A stretch of DNA of 64,000 nt, from contig JAFEUB010001594.1 of the NCBI GenBank assembly GCA_024529925.1, forward strand, positions 47,501 to 111,500, in the 5' to 3' direction. Both the position numbers and the translations under genes were made by a program. Positions within the stretch are counted from its first letter, which is position 1, and every line of letters starts with the position of its first letter. The notes beneath the pieces were generated by a model. That model had not been told where the DNA came from, made no database searches, and saw nothing but the letters and a program-made list of their open reading frames with translations. This DNA is from Ophthalmolycus amberensis (taxonomy: Eukaryota > Chordata > Actinopteri > Perciformes > Zoarcidae). This document shows, piece by piece, positions 17,994-32,200 of this stretch.

Positions 17994-18555
17994 GTCTTCA
18001 AAGCAAATCAAAGCAAAAAATTCTGCAAAATTTGGAAAATTCCCTTTAAACCCCCCCCCCTCAGGGTGCCAGGCTTCATGTGAGGCATCTTTCTATCCCT
18101 GTTTGTACAAAAGTACACAGTAAAAGTACAATAAGAACACACAAATACAAGAAATGAGCTGGAGTACTTTGTGTCTTTACGTTAACAGAGTTAGACTCAA
18201 ACAATCACGGAAAGTAACCATTTAGTTTGAGCTGATTCCTCTTCCCTTAGATAAGAGTGGGTCCCTATGTCCTTAAACACTTCTTTCACCTTGAAAAGAA
18301 ATGTTAATAAATGTTAATAAATGAAATGTTTATGAAAACATTTTCACAACACAAAACCTTCTAAAAGTACAACAGTAGTATACAAATACCATGTACCATG
18401 TAACATGTATTATTGTCCATTCATTCATTCAGTTCTTTAAAATATCTGAACTAAATCATTATTAGTTAGTAAATGAATATGATTAAGTGTAAAAAATGAA
18501 GATCCGTTTAATGAGCCAGGAGATGATTCACAGGAAGAAGAAGTTCATGTTCCCC
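17994..18555. other. Intergenic, nothing recognised
   Basis: Includes a C-homopolymer of about 12 at 18050-18061. No gene was recognised. Confidence 0.45.
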
Positions 18556-18561
18556 AAAGTG

Positions 18562-18567
18562 TTTATT
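18562..18567 (-). terminator. Polyadenylation signal, minus strand
   Basis: AATAAA in CTCAATAAACACTTTGG, 67 bp past the stop of the proposed terminal exon at 18634-18898. Confidence 0.4.
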
Positions 18568-18633
18568 GAGATTCAAAGGACAAAATTAATTTATTAAAGT
18601 TTTAACATTTAAATAAAGTTGCAAACTAAGACA

Positions 18634-18898
18634 TCAATGAGCTGCATCATGATTTTCTTCCCGTTGTTTCACACTGAGGAGTGTCTTCGGTTCTTCTTGC
18701 TTTCTGTATGAATCAAAGTGGACTCCGTCTTCCGTCATCACACATCGACTCTCAGGATGCGGTTTAACCCCCAAATAGTTCAGTTTACATTTACAGAGAA
18801 GAGACGAGGGAGACGGTTTGACACGAGGCAGGAAGTTCAGCCTCAGTCGGCGTTTAGACAGAAAAGAAAGAGCGAAGACAGAGAACCATCGAGGATCT
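18634..18898 (-). CDS. Possible terminal exon of an unidentified minus-strand gene
   Basis: A strong acceptor (TTTCCTTCCTGTTTTCAG) precedes 87 open codons. They include FALSFLSKRRLRLNFLPRV, LNYLGVKPHPESRCVMTEDG and SYRKQEEPKTLLSVKQREEN and end in TGA, followed by AATAAA at 18562. I do not recognise the protein. A frame this long without stops can arise by chance at roughly the percent level, so support is modest. Another acceptor (TTTCCTTCCAG) lies at about 19050. If real, the rest of the gene must lie beyond the satellite array. Confidence 0.3.
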
Positions 18899-19374
18899 CT
18901 GAAAACAGGAAGGAAACCACGTAACTCCCTCTGAGGTTTTTCAGTGCAACTCCTCTGAATGACTTTCAGGTGCAGTTTGTTCAGAAATGTGATAATGAAG
19001 GAAAGTCCTCGTCCTTCACTCCTGTTTCATTCGGTTTCCACTTCGCTTCAGCTGGAAGGAAAATAAAGAAACAAACTCTTGCGTGCGCTCTCTCAGTTTA
19101 AAGGCTTCATCGTCTGTTTCAGCACATTTTCCATTCAACATAAATAGTCACATCATTAAATACCCGGTGCTGCTCTTAGGAAAAAACAACTGCACATTGT
19201 TATATAAATAATTCAGTGTAAGAAATTATTACTGAATAAAATTGTTCGAACATGAAATTATATCAATAAATTGCTGCTTCCAGTGGCCGAATTATCAGAT
19301 AAACTGAAAATAATATCTAAAAACATGTCTCTTTGTTCTCCGTAGTCCCTTTGTGTTTTGTTTTTAGTTTGAAG
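18899..19374. other. Flank between possible exon and satellite array
   Basis: No coding segment could be placed confidently. A pyrimidine-rich acceptor-like site occurs at about 19050 on the minus strand. Confidence 0.35.
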
Positions 19375-22300
19375 CAGAATAAATGATGTTAACAATGAAA
19401 GAGAATAAATGATGTTAACAGTGAAACAGAATAAATGTCGTCAACAGTGAAACAGAATAAATGTCGTTAATAGTGAAACAGAATAAATGTCGTGAACATT
19501 GAAAGAGAATAAATGTCGTTAACAGTGAAACAGAATAAATCATGTTAACAGTGAAACAGAATAAATGTCGTTAACAGTGAAACAGAATAAATGATGTTAA
19601 CAGTGAAACAGAATAAATGTCGTCAACAGTGAAACAGAATAAATGTCGTTAATAGTGAAACAGAATAAATGTCGTAAACATTGAAAGAGAATAAATGTCG
19701 TTAACAGTGAAACAGAATAAATGATGTTAACAGTGAAACAGAATAAATGTCGTTAACATTGAAACAGAATAAATGATGTTAACAGTGAAACAGAATAAAT
19801 GTCGTTAACAGTGAAAAAGAATAAATGATGTTAACAGTGAAACAGAATGAATGATGTTAACAATAAAACAGAATAAATTATGTTAACAGTGAAACAGAAT
19901 GAATGTCGTCAACATTGAAACAGAATAAATGTCGTTAACATTGAAACTGAATAAATGTCGTTAACATTGAAACAGAATGAATGATGTTAACAGTGAAACA
20001 GAATAAATGCCGTTAACATTGAAACAGAATGAATGATGTTAACAGTGAAACAGAATAAATGTCGTTAACAGTGAAACAGAATAAATGTCGTTAACATTGA
20101 AACAGAATGAATGTCGTTAACATTGAAACTGAATAAATGTCGTTAACATTGAAAGAGAATGAATGATGTTAACAGTGAAACAGAATAAATGCCGTTAAGA
20201 TTGAAACAGAATGAATGATGTTAACAGTGAAACTGAATTAATGATGTTAACAGTGAAACAGAATGAATGTCGTTAACATTGAAACAGAATAAATTATGTC
20301 AACAGTGAAACAGAATAAATGTCGTTAACAGTGAAACAGAATAAATGTCGTTAACACTGAAACAGAATAAATGTCGTTAACATTGAAACAGAATAAATGT
20401 CGTTAACACTGAAACAGAATAAATGTCGTTAACACTGAAACAGAATAAATGTCGTTAACAGTGAAACAGAATGAATGTCGTTAACACTGAAACAGAATAA
20501 ATGTCGTTAACATTGAAACAGAATAAATGTCGTTAACACTGAAACAGAATAAATGTTGTTAACATTGAAACAGAATAAATGTCGTTAACATTGAAAGAGA
20601 ATGAATGTCGTTAACAGTGAAACAGAATAAATGTCGTTAACAGTGAAACAGAATAAATGATGTTAACAGTGAAACAGAATAAATGTCGTCAACAGTGAAA
20701 CAGACTAAATGTCGTTAACAGTGAAACAGAATAAATGTCGTGAACATTGAAAGAGAATAAATGTCGTTAACAGTGAAACAGAATAAATGATGTTAACAGT
20801 GAAACAGAATAAATGTCGTTAACATTGAAACAGAATAAATTATGTCAACAGTGAAACAGAATAAATTATGTCAACAGTGAAACAGAATAAATGTCGTTAA
20901 CACTGAAACAGAATAAATGTCGTTAACATTGAAACAGAATAAATGTCGTTATAATTGAAACAGAATAAATGTCGTTAACACTGAAACAGAATAAATGTCG
21001 TTAACATTGAAACAGAATAAATGTCGTTAACATTGAAAGAGAATGAATGTCGTTAACAGTGAAACAGAATAAATGTCGTTAACAGTGAAACAGAATAAAT
21101 GATGTTAACAGTGAAAGAGAAAAAATGTCGTCAACAGTGAAACAGAATAAATGTCGTTAACAGTGAAACAGAATAAATGTCGTGAACATTGAAAGAGAAT
21201 GAATGTCGTTAACAGTGAAACAGAATAAATGATGTTAACAGTGAAACAGAATAAATGTCGTTAACATTGAAACAGAATAAATTATGTCAACAGTGAAACA
21301 GAATAAATTATGTCAACAGTGAAACAGAATAAATGTCGTTAACAGTGAAACATAATAAATGTCGTTAACACTGAAACAGAATAAATGTCGAACAGTGAAA
21401 CAGAATAAATGTCGTTCACACTGAAACAGAATAAATGTCGTTAACATTGAAACAGAATGAATGTCGTTAACACTGAAACAGAATAAATGTCGTTAACAGT
21501 GAAACAGAATAAATGTCGTTAACACAAACAGAATAAATGTCGTTAACATTGAAACAGAATAAATGTCGTTAACACTGAAACAGAATAAATGTCGTTAACA
21601 GTGAAACAGAATAAATGTCGTTAACATTGAAACAGAATGAATGATGTTAACAGTGAAACAGAATAAATGCCGTTAACATTGAAACAGAATGAATGATGTT
21701 AACAGTGAAACTGAATAAATGATGTTAACAGTGAAACAGAATAAATGTCGTTAACATTGAAACAGAATAAATTATGTCAACAGTGAAACAGAATAAATGT
21801 CGTTAACAGTGAAACAGAATAAATGTCGTTAACACTGAAACAGAATAAATGTCGTTAACAGTGAAACAGAATAAATGTCGTTAACACTGAAACAGAATAA
21901 ATGTCGTTAACAGTGAAACAGAATGAATGTCGTTAACACTGAAACAGAATAAATGTCGTGAACATTGAAAGAGAATAAATGTCGTTAACAGTGAAACAGA
22001 ATAAATGATGTTAACAGTGAAACAGAATAAATGTCGTTAACATTGAAACAGAATAAATTATGTCAACAGTGAAACAGAATAAATTATGTCAACAGTGAAA
22101 CAGAATAAATGTCGTTAACAGTGAAACAGAATAAATGTCGTTAACACTGAAACAGAATAAATGTCGTTAACATTGAAACAGAATAAATGTCGTTATAATT
22201 GAAAGAGAATAAATGTCGTTAACACTGAAACAGAATAAATGTCGTTAACATTGAAACAGAATAAATGTCGTTAACATTGAAAGAGAATGAATGTCGTTAA

Positions 22301-25300
22301 CATTGAAACAGAATAAATTATGTCAACAGTGAAACAGAATAAATTATGTCAACAGTGAAACAGAATAAATGTCGTTAACAGTGAAACAGAATAAATGTCG
22401 TTAACAGTGAAAGAGAATAAATGTCGTTAACACTGAAACAGAATAAATGTCGTTAACATTGAAACAGAATAAATGTCGTTAACAGTGAAACAGAATAAAT
22501 GATGTTAACAGTGAAACAGAATAAATGTCGTCAACAGTGAAACAGAATAAATGTCGTTAACAGTGAAACAGAATAAATGTCGTGAACATTGAAAGAGAAT
22601 AAATGTCGTTAACAGTGAAACAGAATAAATGATGTTAACAGTGAAACAGAATAAATGTCGTTAACATTGAAACAGAATAAATTATGTCAACAGTGAAACA
22701 GAATAAATTATGTCAACAGTGAAACAGAATAAATGTCGTGAACATTGAAAGAGAATAAATGTCGTTAACAGTGAAACAGAATAAATGTCGTTAACACTGA
22801 AACAGAATAAATGTCGTTAACATTGAAACAGAATAAATGTCGTTAACATTGAAAGAGAATGAATGTCGTTAACAGTGAAACAGAATAAATGTTAACAGTG
22901 AAACAGAATAAATGATGTTAACAGTGAAAGAGAAAAAATGTCGTCAACAGTGAAACAGAATAAATGTCGTTAACAGTGAAACAGAATAAATGTCGTGAAC
23001 ATTGAAAGAGAATAAATGTCGTTAACAGTGAAACAGAATAAATGATGTTAACAGTGAAACAGAATAAATGTCGTTAACATTGAAACAGAATAAATTATGT
23101 CAACAGTGAAACAGAATAAATTATGTCAACAGTGAAACAGAATAAATGTCGTTAACAGTGAAACAGAATAAATGTCGTTAACAGTGAAACAGAATAAATG
23201 TCGTTAACAGTGAAACAGAATAAATGTCGTTAACACAAACAGAATAAATGTCGTTAACATTGAAACAGAATAAATGTCGTTAACACTGAAACAGAATAAA
23301 TGTCGTTAACAGTGAAACAGAATAAATGTCGTTAACATTGAAACAGAATGATGTTAACAGTGAAACAGAATAAATGCCGTTAACATTGAAACAGAATGAA
23401 TGATGTTAACAGTGAAACAGAATAAATGATGTTAACAGTGAAACAGAATAAATGTCGTTAACATTGAAACAGAATAAATTATGTCAACAGTGAAACAGAA
23501 TAAATGTCGTTAACACTGAAACAGAATAAATGTCGTTAACAGTGAAACAGAATAAATGTCGTTAACACTGAAACAGAATAAATGTCGTTAACAGTGAAAC
23601 AGAATGAATGTCGTTAACACTGAAACTGAATAAATGTCGTTAACACTGAAACAGAATAAATGTCGTTAACATTGAAACTGAATAAATTATGTCAACAGTG
23701 AAACAGAATAAATTATGTCAACAGTGAAACAGAATAAATGTCGTTAACAGTGAAACAGAATAAATGTCGTTAACAGTGAAACAGAATAAATGTCGTGAAC
23801 ATTGAAAGAGAATAAATGTCGTTAACAGTGAAACAGAATAAATGATGTTAACATTGAAAGAGAATAAATGTCGTTAACAGTGAAACAGAATAAATGTCGT
23901 TAACACTGAAACAGAATAAATGTCGTTAACATTGAAACAGAATAAATGTCGTTATAATTGAAACAGAATAAATGTCGTTAACACTGAAACAGAATAAATG
24001 TCGTTAACATTGAAACAGAATAAATGTCGTTAACACTGAAACAGAATAAATGTCGTTATAATTGAAACAGAATAAATGTCGTTAACACTGAAACAGAATA
24101 AATGTCGTTAACATTGAAACAGAATAAATGTCGTTAACATTGAAAGAGAATGAATGTCGTTAACAGTGAAACAGAATAAATGTCGTCAACAGTGAAACAG
24201 AATAAATGTCGTTAACAGTGAAACAGAATAAATGTCGTGAACATTGAAAGAGAATAAATGTCGTTAACAGTGAAACAGAATAAATGATGTTAACAGTGAA
24301 ACAGAATAAATGTCGTTAACATTGAAACAGAATAAATTATGTCAACAGTGAAACAGAATAAATTATGTCAACAGTGAAACAGAATAAATGTCGTGAACAT
24401 TGAAACAGAATAAATGTCGTTATAATTGAAACAGAATAAATGTCGTTAACACTGAAACAGAATAAATGTCGTTAACATTGAAACAGAATAAATTATGTCA
24501 ACAGTGAAACAGAATAAATTATGTCAACAGTGAAACAGAATAAATGTCGCTAACATTGAAACAGAATGATGTTAACAGTGAAACAGAATAAATGCCGTTA
24601 ACATTGAAACAGAATGAATGATGTTAACAGTGAAACTGAATAAATGATGTTAACAGTGAAACAGAATAAATGTCGTTAACATTGAAACAGAATAAATTAT
24701 GTCAACAGTGAAACAGAATAAATGTCGTTAACACTGAAACAGAATAAATGTCGTTAACATTGAAACAGAATAAATGTCGTTATAATTGAAACAGAATAAA
24801 TGTCGTTAACACTGAAACAGAATAAATGTCGTTAACATTGAAACAGAATAAATGTCGTTAACATTGAAAGAGAATGAATGTCGTTAACAGTGAAACAGAA
24901 TAAATGTCGTTAACAGTGAAACAGAATAAATGATGTTAACAGTGAAAGAGAAAAAATGTCGTCAACAGTGAAACAGAATAAATGTCGTTAACAGTGAAAC
25001 AGAATAAATGTCGTGAACATTGAAAGAGAATAAATGTCGTTAACAGTGAAACAGAATAAATGATGTTAACAGTGAAACAGAATAAATGTCGTTAACATTG
25101 AAACAGAATAAATTATGTCAACAGTGAAACAGAATAAATTATGTCAACAGTGAAACAGAATAAATGTCGTTAACAGTGAAACAGAATAAATGTCGTTAAC
25201 AGTGAAACAGAATAAATGTCGTTAACAGTGAAACAGAATAAATGTCGTTAACACAAACAGAATAAATGTCGTTAACATTGAAACAGAATAAATGTCGTTA

Positions 25301-28300
25301 ACACTGAAACAGAATAAATGTCGTTAACAGTGAAACAGAATAAATGTCGTTAACATTGAAACAGAATGATGTTAACAGTGAAACAGAATAAATGCCGTTA
25401 ACATTGAAACAGAATGAATGATGTTAACAGTGAAACTGAATAAATGATGTTAACAGTGAAACAGAATAAATGTCGTTAACATTGAAACAGAATAAATTAT
25501 GTCAACAGTGAAACAGAATAAATGTCGTTAACACTGAAACAGAATAAATGTCGTTAACAGTGAAACAGAATAAATGTCGTTAACACTGAAACAGAATAAA
25601 TGTCGTTAACAGTGAAACAGAATGAATGTCGTTAACACTGAAACTGAATAAATGTCGTTAACACTGAAACAGAATAAATGTCGTTAACATTGAAACTGAA
25701 TAAATTATGTCAACAGTGAAACAGAATAAATTATGTCAACAGTGAAACAGAATAAATGTCGTTAACAGTGAAACAGAATAAATGTCGTTAACAGTGAAAC
25801 AGAATAAATGTCGTGAACATTGAAAGAGAATAAATGTCGTTAACAGTGAAACAGAATAAATGATGTTAACAGTGAAACAGAATAAATGTCGTTAACATTG
25901 AAACAGAATAAATTATGTCAACAGTGAAACAGAATAAATTATGTCAACAGTGAAACAGAATAAATGTCGTGAACATTGAAACAGAATAAATGTCGTTATA
26001 ATTGAAACAGAATAAATGTCGTTAACACTGAAACAGAATAAATGTCGTTAACATTGAAACAGAATAAATTTCGTTATAATTGAAACAGAATAAATGTCGT
26101 TAACACTGAAACAGAATAAATGTCGTTAACATTGAAACAGAATAAATGTCGTTAACATTGAAAGAGAATGAATGTCGTTAACAGTGAAACAGAATAAATG
26201 TCGTTAACAGTGAAACAGAATAAATGATGTTAACAGTGAAAGAGAAAAAATGTCGTCAACAGTGAAAGAGAATAAATGTCGTTAACAGTGAAACAGAATA
26301 AATGATGTTAACAGTGAAACAGAATAAATGTCGTTAACATTGAAACAGAATAAATTATGTCAACAGTGAAACAGAATAAATTATGTCAACAGTGAAACAG
26401 AATAAATGTCGTTAACAGTGAAACAGAATAAATGTCGTTAACAGTGAAACAGAATAAATGTCGTTAACAGTGAAACAGAATAAATGTCGTTAACACAAAC
26501 AGAATAAATGTCGTTAACATTGAAACAGAATAAATGTCGTTAACACTGAAACAGAATAAATGTCGTTAACAGTGAAACAGAATAAATGTCGTTAACATTG
26601 AAACAGAATGATGTTAACAGTGAAACAGAATAAATGGCGTTAACATTGAAACAGAATGAATGATGTTAACAGTGAAACTGAATAAATGATGTTAACAGTG
26701 AAACAGAATAAATGTCGTTAACATTGAAACAGAATAAATTATGTCAACAGTGAAACAGAATAAATGTCGTTAACACTGAAACAGAATAAATGTCGTTAAC
26801 AGTGAAACAGAATGAATGTCGTTAACACTGAAACAGAATAAATGTCGTTAACACTGAAACAGAATAAATGTCGTTAACATTGAAACAGAATAAATTATGT
26901 CAACAGTGAAACAGAATAAATTATGTCAACAGTGAAACAGAATAAATGTCGTGAACATTGAAAGACAATAAATGTCGTTAACAGTGAAACAGAATAAATG
27001 TCGTTAACACTGAAACAGAATAAATGTCGTTAACATTGAAACAGAATAAATGTCGTTATAATTGAAATAGAATAAATGTTGTTAACACTGAAACAGAATA
27101 AATGTCGTTAACATTGAAACAGAATAAATGTCGTTAACATTGAAAGAGAATGAATGTCGTTAACAGTGAAACAGAATAAATGTCGTTAACAGTGAAACAG
27201 AATAAATGATGTTAACAGTGAAAGAGAAAAAATGTCGTCAACAGTGAAACAGAATAAATGTCGTTAACAGTGAAACAGAATAAATGTCGTGAACATTGAA
27301 AGAGAATAAATGTCGTTAACAGTGAAACAGAATAAATGTCGTTAACATTGAAACAGAATAAATTATGTCAACAGTGAAACAGAATAAATTATGTCAACAG
27401 TGAAACAGAATAAATGTCGTTAACAGTGAAACAGAATAAATGTCGTTAACAGTGAAACAGAATAAATGTCGTTAACAGTGAAACAGAATAAATGTCGTTA
27501 ACACAAACAGAATAAATGTCGTTAACATTGAAACAGAATAAATGTCGTTAACACTGAAACAGAATAAATGTCGTTAACAGTGAAACAGAATAAATGTCGT
27601 TAACATTGAAACAGAATGATGTTAACAGTGAAACAGAATAAATGCCGTTAACATTGAAACAGAATGAATGATGTTAACAGTGAAACTGAATAAATGATGT
27701 TAACAGTGAAACAGAATAAATGTCGTTAACATTGAAACAGAATAAATTATGTCAACAGTGAAACAGAATAAATGTCGTTAACACTGAAACAGAATAAATG
27801 TCGTTAACAGTGAAACAGAATGAATGTCGTTAACACTGAAACAGAATAAATGTCGTTAACACTGAAACAGAATAAATGTCGTTAACATTGAAACAGAATA
27901 AATTATGTCAACAGTGAAACAGAATAAATTATGTCAACAGTGAAACAGAATAAATGTCGTGAACATTGAAAGAGCAATAAATGTCGTTAACAGTGAAACA
28001 GAATAAATGTCGTTAACACTGAAACAGAATAAATGTCGTTAACATTGAAACAGAATAAATGTCGTTATAATTGAAATAGAATAAATGTTGTTAACACTGA
28101 AACAGAATAAATGTCGTTAACATTGAAACAGAATAAATGTCGTTAACATTGAAAGAGAATGAATGTCGTTAACAGTGAAACAGAATAAATGTCGTTAACA
28201 GTGAAACAGAATAAATGATGTTAACAGTGAAAGAGAAAAAATGTCGTCAACAGTGAAACAGAATAAATGTCGTTAACAGTGAAACAGAATAAATGTCGTG

Positions 28301-31300
28301 AACATTGAAAGAGAATAAATGTCGTTAACAGTGAAACAGAATAAATGATGTTAACAGTGAAACAGAATAAATGTCGTTAACATTGAAACAGAATAAATTA
28401 TGTCAACAGTGAAACAGAATAAATTATGTCAACAGTGAAACAGAATAAATGTCGTTAACAGTGAAACAGAATAAATGTCGTTAACAGTGAAACAGAATAA
28501 ATGTCGTTAACAGTGAAACAGAATAAATGTCGTTAACACAAACAGAATAAATGTCGTTAACATTGAAACAGAATAAATGTCGTTAACACTGAAACAGAAT
28601 AAATGTCGTTAACAGTGAAACAGAATAAATGTCGTTAACAGTGAAACAGAATAAATGTCGTTAACATTGAAACAGAATGATGTTAACAGTGAAACAGAAT
28701 AAATGCCGTTAACATTGAAACAGAATGAATGATGTTAACAGTGAAACTGAATAAATGATGTTAACAGTGAAACAGAATAAATGTCGTTAACATTGAAACA
28801 GAATAAATTATGTCAACAGTGAAACAGAATAAATGTCGTTAACACTGAAACAGAATAAATGTCGTTAACAGTGAAACAGAATGAATGTCGTTAACACTGA
28901 AACAGAATAAATGTCGTTAACACTGAAACAGAATAAATGTCGTTAACACTGAAACAGAATAAATGTCGTTAACATTGAAACTGAATAAATTATGTCAACA
29001 GTGAAACAGAATAAATTATGTCAACAGTGAAACAGAATAAATGTCGTTAACAGTGAAACAGAATAAATGTCGTTAACACTGAAACAGAATAAATGTCGTT
29101 AACATTGAAACAGAATAAATGTCGTTATAATTGAAAGAGAATAAATGTCGTTAACACTGAAACAGAATAAATGTCGTTAACATTGAAACAGAATAAATGT
29201 CGTTAACATTGAAAGAGAATGAATGTCGTTAACATTGAAACAGAATAAATTATGTCAACAGTAAAACAGAATAAATTATGTCAACAGTGAAACAGAATAA
29301 ATTATGTCAACAGTGAAACAGAATAAATGTCGTTAACAGTGAAACAGAATAAATGTCGTTAACACTGAAACAGAATAAATGTCGTTAACATTGAAACAGA
29401 ATAAATGTCGTTATAATTGAAAGAGAATAAATGTCGTTAACACTGAAACAGAATAAATGTCGTTAACATTGAAACAGAATAAATGTCGTTAACATTGAAA
29501 GAGAATGAATGTCGTTAACATTGAAACAGAATAAATTATGTCAACAGTGAAACAGAATAAATTATGTCAACAGTGAAACAGAATAAATGTCGTTAACAGT
29601 GAAACAGAATAAATGTCGTTAACAGTGAAACAGAATAAATGTCGTTAACACTGAAACAGAATAAATGTCGTTAACATTGAAACAGAATAAATGTCGTTAT
29701 AATTGAAAGAGAATAAATGTCGTTAACACTGAAACAGAATAAATGTCGTTAACATTGAAACAGAATAAATGTCGTTAACATTGAAAGAGAATGAATGTCG
29801 TTAACAGTGAAACAGAATAAATGTCGTTAACAGTGAAACAGAATAAATGATGTTAACAGTGAAACAGAATAAATGTCGTCAACAGTGAAACAGAATGAAT
29901 GTCGTTAACAGTGAAACAGAATAAATGTCGTGAACATTGAAAGAGAATAAATGTCGTTAACAGTGAAACAGAATAAATGATGTTAACAGTGAAACAGAAT
30001 AAATGTCGTTAACATTGAAACAGAATAAATTATGTCAACAGTGAAACAGAATAAATTATGTCAACAGTGAAACAGAATAAATGTCGTTAACAGTGAAACA
30101 GAATAAATGTCGTTAACAGTGAAACAGAATAAATGTCGTTAACACTGAAACAGAATAAATGTCGAACAGTGAAACAGAATAAATGTCGTTCACACTGAAA
30201 CAGAATAAATGTCGTTAACATTGAAACAGAATGAATGTCGTTAACACTGAAACAGAATAAATGTCGTTAACACTGAAACAGAATAAATGTCGTTAACAGT
30301 GAAACAGAATAAATGTCGTTAACACAAACAGAATAAATGTCGTTAACATTGAAACAGAATAAATTATGTCAACAGTGAAACAGAATAAATGTCGTTAACA
30401 GTGAAACAGAATAAATGTCGTTAACACTGAAACAGAATAAATGTCGTTAACATTGAAACTGAATAAATGTCGTTAACACTGAAACAGAATAAATGTCGTT
30501 AACAGTGAAACAGAATGAATGTCGTTAACACTGAAACAGAATAAATGTCGTTAACACTGAAACAGAATAAATGTCGTTAACACTGAAACAGAATAAATGT
30601 CGTTAACATTGAAACAGAATAAATGTCGTTAACATTGAAAGAGAATGAATGTCGTTAACAGTGAAACAGAATAAATTATGTCAACAGTGAAACAGAATAA
30701 ATTATGTCAACAGTGAAACAGAATAAATGTCGTTAACAGTGAAACAGAATAAATGTCGTTAACACTGAAACAGAATAAATGTCGTTAACATTGAAACAGA
30801 ATAAATGTCGTTATAATTGAAAGAGAATAAATGTCGTTAACACTGAAACAGAATAAATGTCGTTAACATTGAAACAGAATAAATGTCGTTAACATTGAAA
30901 GAGAATGAATGTCGTTAACATTGAAACAGAATAAATTATGTCAACAGTGAAACAGAATAAATTATGTCAACAGTGAAACAGAATAAATGTCGTTAACAGT
31001 GAAACAGAATAAATGTCGTTAACACTGAAACAGAATAAATGTCGTTAACATTGAAACAGAATAAATGTCGTTATAATTGAAAGACAATAAATGTCGTTAA
31101 CACTGAAACAGAATAAATGTCGTTAACATTGAAACAGAATAAATGTCGTTAACATTGAAAGAGAATGAATGTCGTTAACAGTGAAACAGAATAAATGTCG
31201 TTAACAGTGAAACAGAATAAATTATGTTAACAGTGAAACAGAATAAATGTCGTCAACAGTGAAACAGAATAAATGTCGTTAACAGTGAAACAGAATAAAT

Positions 31301-32200
31301 GTCGTGAACAGTGAAACAGAATAAATGTCGTTAACAGTGAAACAGAATAAATGATCGTGAACAGTGAAACAGAATAAATGTCGTTAACAGTGAAACAGAA
31401 TAAATGATGTTAACAGTGAAACAGAATAAATGTCGTTAACAGTGTAACAGAATAAATGTATGTCAACAGTGAAACAGAATAAATGTATGTCAACAGTGTA
31501 ACAGAATAAATGTCGTTAACACTGAAACAGAATAAATGTCGAACAGTGAAACAGAATAAATGTCGTTCACACTGAAACAGAATAAATGTCGTTAACATTG
31601 AAACAGAATGAATGTCGTTAACACTGAAACAGAATAAATGTCGTTAACAGTGAAACAGAATAAATGTCGTTAACACAAACAGAATAAATGTCGTTAACAT
31701 TGAAACAGAATAAATTATGTCAACAGTGAAACAGAATAAATGTCGTTAACAGTGAAACAGAATAAATGTCGTTAACACTGAAACAGAATAAATGTCGTTA
31801 ACATTGAAACAGAATAAATGTCGTTAACACTGAAACAGAATAAATGTCGTTAACAGTGAAACAGAATGAATGTCGTTAACACTGAAACAGAATAAATGTC
31901 GTTAACACTGAAACAGAATAAATGTCGTTAACACTGAAACAGAATAAATGTCGTTAACATTGAAACAGAATAAATGTCGTTAACATTGAAAGAGAATGAA
32001 TGTCGTTAACAGTGAAACAGAATAAATGTCGTTAACAGTGAAACAGAATAAATGATGTTAACAGTGAAACAGAATAAATGTCGTCAACAGTGAAACAGAA
32101 TAAATGTCGTGAACATTGAAAGAGAATAAATGTCGTTAACAGTGAAACAGAATAAATGATGTTAACAGTGAAACAGAATAAATGTCGTTAACATTGAAAC
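19375..32200. repeat. 26-bp satellite array, main block (12.8 kb)
   Basis: Uninterrupted tandem units of AGAATAAATGTCGTTAACA plus GTGAAAC. Units differ at a few fixed places: GTCG/GATG/TATG, TTAAC/TCAAC/TGAAC/TATAA, AGTG/ACTG/ATTG, AACAG/AAGAG and AATAAAT/AATGAAT. Runs of variant units recur in the same order, for example the ACAGAATGATGTTAACAG deletion unit at about 23344, 24563, 25366, 26607, 27611 and 28675, giving a higher-order period of roughly 0.8-1.25 kb. No reading frame is conserved; the only long frame, at 31410-31598 on the minus strand, is a repeat artefact. Confidence 0.97.

Noticed and set aside
18718..18924. 68-codon plus-strand frame, arginine-rich
   Set aside because: Starts at GTG, has no recognisable domain, and overlaps the better-supported minus-strand exon candidate.
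19375..32200. CRISPR-like array, because of short regular repeats
   Set aside because: There are no unique spacers between repeats. The units are contiguous 26-bp satellite in a vertebrate context with no cas-like genes.
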